Positions 61,652 through 64,000 of a DNA stretch of 64,000 nucleotides are shown here, piece by piece. The first letter of the stretch is position 1, and each line of letters starts with the position of its first letter. Source of the DNA: Niallia taxi (lineage in GTDB: Bacteria > Bacillota > Bacilli > Bacillales > Cytobacillaceae); the NCBI RefSeq assembly GCF_004005475.1, contig NZ_RZTZ01000005.1, positions 310,001 through 374,000 of the forward strand. The letters are read 5' to 3'. A program made the translations under genes and the position numbers. Below the pieces are notes generated by a model, which had not been told where the DNA came from, did not search any database, and saw nothing but the letters and a program-made list of their open reading frames with translations.

Positions 61652-62213
61652 CTATGGAGAACTTTATTACGATCATTACAATAAATATTTAGGCAATTCA
61701 ATTGATCGAGAAGTCTTTCGAAATAATGAAGAAATGCCTAGTATACAGGTTTTAAAATACGAAAATGTATTTGAGGAATGTTTAGTTTATAATACACTTG
61801 GATTAAGCAAATATGATGAAATAGTAGGTGACAATGTAGAAGTTTCTATAGTAGTTGATGGAGCCTTTAATAGTACAGGTTATATTCTTGCTAATGCACT
61901 ATTTTACTGTATTGGGCAACAAATAGAGATTGGGAGAGGAGTAGCGATAAGCGGAATAGAAAATATCGATAAAAAGTTTGTTGAAAAATATAGTAAAAGC
62001 GCACTTTACTTTACTGACCCATTTGCTTTTCCTGAGGAATATAACACGGTTCGCACTGAGAACAATGACAGAGATGGTAGAATGCTGTTAGCATTTTTTA
62101 TTTCTCAATCGGAATATGAATATTTCGTAGAGCATGGAACAGAGAAGTTTGAGGATATGTTGGAAGAAAAAGATGTTGACCCGTTTAATGTTGGAAGAGT
62201 TTCTGCTGTTTGA
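61644..62213 (+). CDS. SUFU-family immunity protein
   Basis: A 189-residue protein overlapping the toxin gene by 8 bases. It resembles the suppressor-of-fused (SUFU) immunity family: VYNTLGLSKYDE, VEVSIVVDGAFNSTGYILAN and the C-terminal MLLAFFISQSEYEYFVEHG. Expression is coupled to the toxin and it should neutralise the HNH-type tip. The low G+C content matches the toxin tip, so the two probably arrived together. GGAGC lies close before ATG 61644. Confidence 0.75.
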   Translation: MTNYGELYYDHYNKYLGNSIDREVFRNNEEMPSIQVLKYENVFEECLVYNTLGLSKYDEIVGDNVEVSIVVDGAFNSTGYILANALFYCIGQQIEIGRGVAISGIENIDKKFVEKYSKSALYFTDPFAFPEEYNTVRTENNDRDGRMLLAFFISQSEYEYFVEHGTEKFEDMLEEKDVDPFNVGRVSAV

Positions 62214-62252
62214 GGGAAGTAACTCTTTTAATCAAGTACAATTAGCAGAAAT

Positions 62253-62297
62253 AAAAGAGCACTTAATTGCCTACAGGCATTAAGTGCTCTTTTAGCT
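62253..62297 (+). terminator. Terminator of the toxin/immunity operon
   Basis: A 13-bp stem AAAAGAGCACTTA/TAAGTGCTCTTTT (62253-62265, 62281-62293) with an inner TGCC/GGCA pairing. Confidence 0.9.
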
Positions 62298-62301
62298 ATA
62301 G

Positions 62302-62820
62302 ATGTATTTATTCATTAATTATATTTTATTTGAAGGATTTGAGTTTAGTTCAGAGGTAAGAAGATTGGAAAACCAAATTGATATATTAAGTAAAGAATAT
62401 GTTATAGCAAATGGGACTAATTTTGACGAAGAGTTATGGTTTGCGTCATATAGTGATGAAGTTTTAGATAATCCTGAGGACGAGAATGGAAAACCTTTTA
62501 CAGGCTTAGCTTATGAATTATATGATAATGGTAATTTAATATACTATACCTATTATGTTAGGGGTTTTATTGAAGGCGAGTTAGTGGAATTTTATAAGAA
62601 TGGGAATTTAAAGTCAGTGAAAGTTTTAATTCATGGACAAAGTAATGGTACAGAAAGAGTCTGGTATGAAAGTGGAGATATAAAATTTGAAGGAGAATAC
62701 AAATTTGGTGTAGCGCTTCAGTATACAGAATGGGATACAAAAGGTTGTATAATAAAGCAAAAACTTTCTCCAATAGAAACAGATTTTAAATTGATTCAAT
62801 CTTTTACTAAAAATGATTAA
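62302..62820 (+). CDS. YwqK-like (MORN-type repeat) orphan antitoxin
   Basis: Frame of 172 residues with repeated beta-hairpins typical of YwqK antitoxins: LAYELYDNGNLIYYTYYVRG, ELVEFYKNGNLKSVKV, RVWYESGDIKFEGEYKFG. YwqK-type proteins neutralise YwqJ-like LXG deaminase toxins. The start is unclear: ATG 62302 has no ribosome site; TTG 62365 has AGAGG 8 bases upstream. It has no toxin partner here, so it is probably an orphan immunity gene retained against relatives. Confidence 0.7.
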   Translation: MYLFINYILFEGFEFSSEVRRLENQIDILSKEYVIANGTNFDEELWFASYSDEVLDNPEDENGKPFTGLAYELYDNGNLIYYTYYVRGFIEGELVEFYKNGNLKSVKVLIHGQSNGTERVWYESGDIKFEGEYKFGVALQYTEWDTKGCIIKQKLSPIETDFKLIQSFTKND

Positions 62821-62868
62821 CACTCAATGTGGTAAAAGATAATCCAATGAATGAAAGTTGGTGTAAAT

Positions 62869-63327
62869 ATGAGCGGAAACCAAAACCTTATGAATAGTAT
62901 ATGGTTTGGCGAAAAATCTACCTTACCACTACCAGAAATAAAGGCAAATATTTTATATGCTGATACAGAAAGGGACGTTTTATTAAACTTAATAGAGTTA
63001 TATAAACTTGGTGATTTCACGCAAAAACCTTTGTTGATTCAATTAATGAATCGAACTAAAGATGAAGCTGTTTTAAATTTATGTATTAGAGTTTTCTTAG
63101 CTGTTGCAACTCATGGAGATTTAAGAGATTCTAAAAGCGCCGCGGAGGGCTATCAGGTTGAATTCTTTGAAAATGGAGAAGTAAAGTATGAGTCTGAATG
63201 TATTGCCGGACGTGAGATGATTTTTAAAAAGTATAATGAGCAAGGAGATATTATCGAACAAAAAATAGAGCCAAGTGAATCAGATTTAATTTATGCTAAA
63301 AAATTCAGCAGAGAGTCAATAATATAA
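62869..63327 (+). CDS. Chimeric immunity-like protein (Imm47-like head, YwqK-like tail)
   Basis: A protein of about 152 residues. The first 90 (NSIWFGEKSTLPLPEIKANI, VLNLCIRVFLAVATHGDLRDSK) resemble the Imm47 immunity family. The last 55 (YQVEFFENGEVKYESECIAG, GDIIEQKIEPSESDLIYAKKF) align with the C-terminus of the preceding YwqK-like protein (GCIIKQKLSPIETDFKLIQSF). The join lies near residue 93 (DSKSAAEGYQ). So this looks like a fusion of two immunity-gene remnants. The start is uncertain (ATG 62869 or 62893). Whether it is functional is unknown. Confidence 0.65.
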   Translation: MSGNQNLMNSIWFGEKSTLPLPEIKANILYADTERDVLLNLIELYKLGDFTQKPLLIQLMNRTKDEAVLNLCIRVFLAVATHGDLRDSKSAAEGYQVEFFENGEVKYESECIAGREMIFKKYNEQGDIIEQKIEPSESDLIYAKKFSRESII

Positions 63328-63350
63328 TAATTATATAGGAGAATTCAAGG

Positions 63351-64000
63351 GTGATTTCTATAGATAAAGATACATTAGATTCTCTATTAGAGAAATTTAG
63401 GAATGAGCAACAGACCCTTTTACCCGAGGTAAAACTTAAAAATATCTTTCTGACAGAAAAATTACGCCTGGTTGCTGGGGTAGATACCGCATATTGGGAT
63501 GCCAAGGATAAAACGTATGGTGCATGTTGCATTGTAGTCATTGATTTTATTACACATGAAGTTGTTGAAAAGGTGAATAGTTTTGGTGTAGTAACAATTC
63601 CCTATATACCAGGCTTTCTTGCATTTCGTGAGTTACCATTAATAATGGATGCTGTAAAAAAACTCACAAAGCAACCGGATATCTATATGTTTGATGGAAA
63701 TGGTTATTTGCATCACAGGCATATCGGGATTGCTACACACGCTTCTTTTTACGTAGATAAACCAACAATTGGTGTAGCGAAAAGTTATCTTAAAATTAAA
63801 GATGTAGATTTTACAATGCCTGATAATCACGTAGGGGCATATACAGACATTCTCATTGATAATGAAATTTATGGTCGAACGTTAAGGACAACAAAAAGTG
63901 TAAAACCAATTTTTATATCTTGTGGTAACTGGATTGATCTAGAGACAAGTACTGACATCGTAATGAGATTGATTAATAAGGAAAGTCGGCTACCTATACC
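63351..64000 (+). CDS. nfi: Endonuclease V, 3' end outside the window
   Basis: At least 216 residues from GTG 63351 (AGGAGAA upstream), running off the right edge without a stop. Endonuclease V motifs are clear: catalytic Asp in VAGVDTAYW, Glu in FLAFRELP, Asp in YMFDGNGYLHHRHIGIATHAS, and IGVAKS. The enzyme nicks DNA or RNA beside deaminated adenine (inosine). Its presence right after the immunity genes is probably the edge of the conserved backbone. Confidence 0.9.
   Translation, partial: MISIDKDTLDSLLEKFRNEQQTLLPEVKLKNIFLTEKLRLVAGVDTAYWDAKDKTYGACCIVVIDFITHEVVEKVNSFGVVTIPYIPGFLAFRELPLIMDAVKKLTKQPDIYMFDGNGYLHHRHIGIATHASFYVDKPTIGVAKSYLKIKDVDFTMPDNHVGAYTDILIDNEIYGRTLRTTKSVKPIFISCGNWIDLETSTDIVMRLINKESRLPI

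Overview
The window looks like chromosome from a low-GC Gram-positive endospore-former of the Bacillaceae. The grounds are the AT-rich sequence, strong AGGAGG-type ribosome sites, frequent GTG/TTG starts, bidirectional hairpin terminators, CcpA (cre) and GlnR/TnrA-type sites, and Bacillus-type genes (ytvA, abfA, gtaB, an LXG toxin, an allantoin permease/allantoinase pair). I cannot name the species. No rRNA, tRNA, CRISPR array, transposase or prophage was seen.

Layout. 1-2.9 kb: end of a GNAT gene, then a four-gene operon (lipoprotein, DUF350 membrane protein, unknown, ATP-grasp glutathionylspermidine-synthase-like enzyme). 2.9-6.2 kb: small membrane proteins and a predicted zinc metallopeptidase, then a decayed sugar-acid locus (gntP 3' remnant, frameshifted rpiB, intact pfkA-like gene). 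6.5-12.5 kb: a zinc-ribbon/DUF4352 protein behind a perfect 22-bp palindrome, a bacitracin-type ABC transporter with two-component system, and a PadR/HAAS pair. 13-21.7 kb: Na+/H+ antiporter, a PRD regulator with a Lac-family PTS, and a divergent MocR/LysE pair. 21.8-28.4 kb: YdhK-like lipoprotein, allantoin permease and allantoinase behind two tandem GlnR/TnrA boxes, two copies of a structured intergenic repeat, and azoreductase.

29-32 kb: a PlcR-like quorum-sensing regulator diverges from a 39-residue PapR-like pheromone precursor ending in LPFEH, followed by a damaged small lipoprotein gene. 32-45 kb: AraC regulator with a DUF5695-type hydrolase and GPH symporter, phospholipase D-like protein, signal peptidase I, HxlR/nitroreductase pair, and a ChvE-GguA-GguB sugar ABC operon. 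45-52 kb: arabino-oligosaccharide locus (ArsR-type regulator, DUF624 protein, binding protein, two permeases, GH51 arabinofuranosidase). 52-59 kb: YtvA-like blue-light receptor, GtaB, a 1168-residue secreted subtilisin with Ig-like repeats, DUF1906-LysM protein. 59-64 kb: DUF1232 protein, a polymorphic LXG toxin with SUFU-type immunity protein, two further immunity-like genes (one apparently chimeric), and the start of endonuclease V.

The theme is a soil saprophyte: several sugar import operons under probable CcpA control, nitrogen scavenging from allantoin, secreted protease, peptide signalling and contact-dependent competition. The most unusual parts are the divergent PlcR/PapR pair together with a perfect PlcR-box-like palindrome elsewhere in the window, the immunity-gene cassette, and the rearranged gntP/rpiB region. 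All family assignments come from reading the sequence, without database searches.
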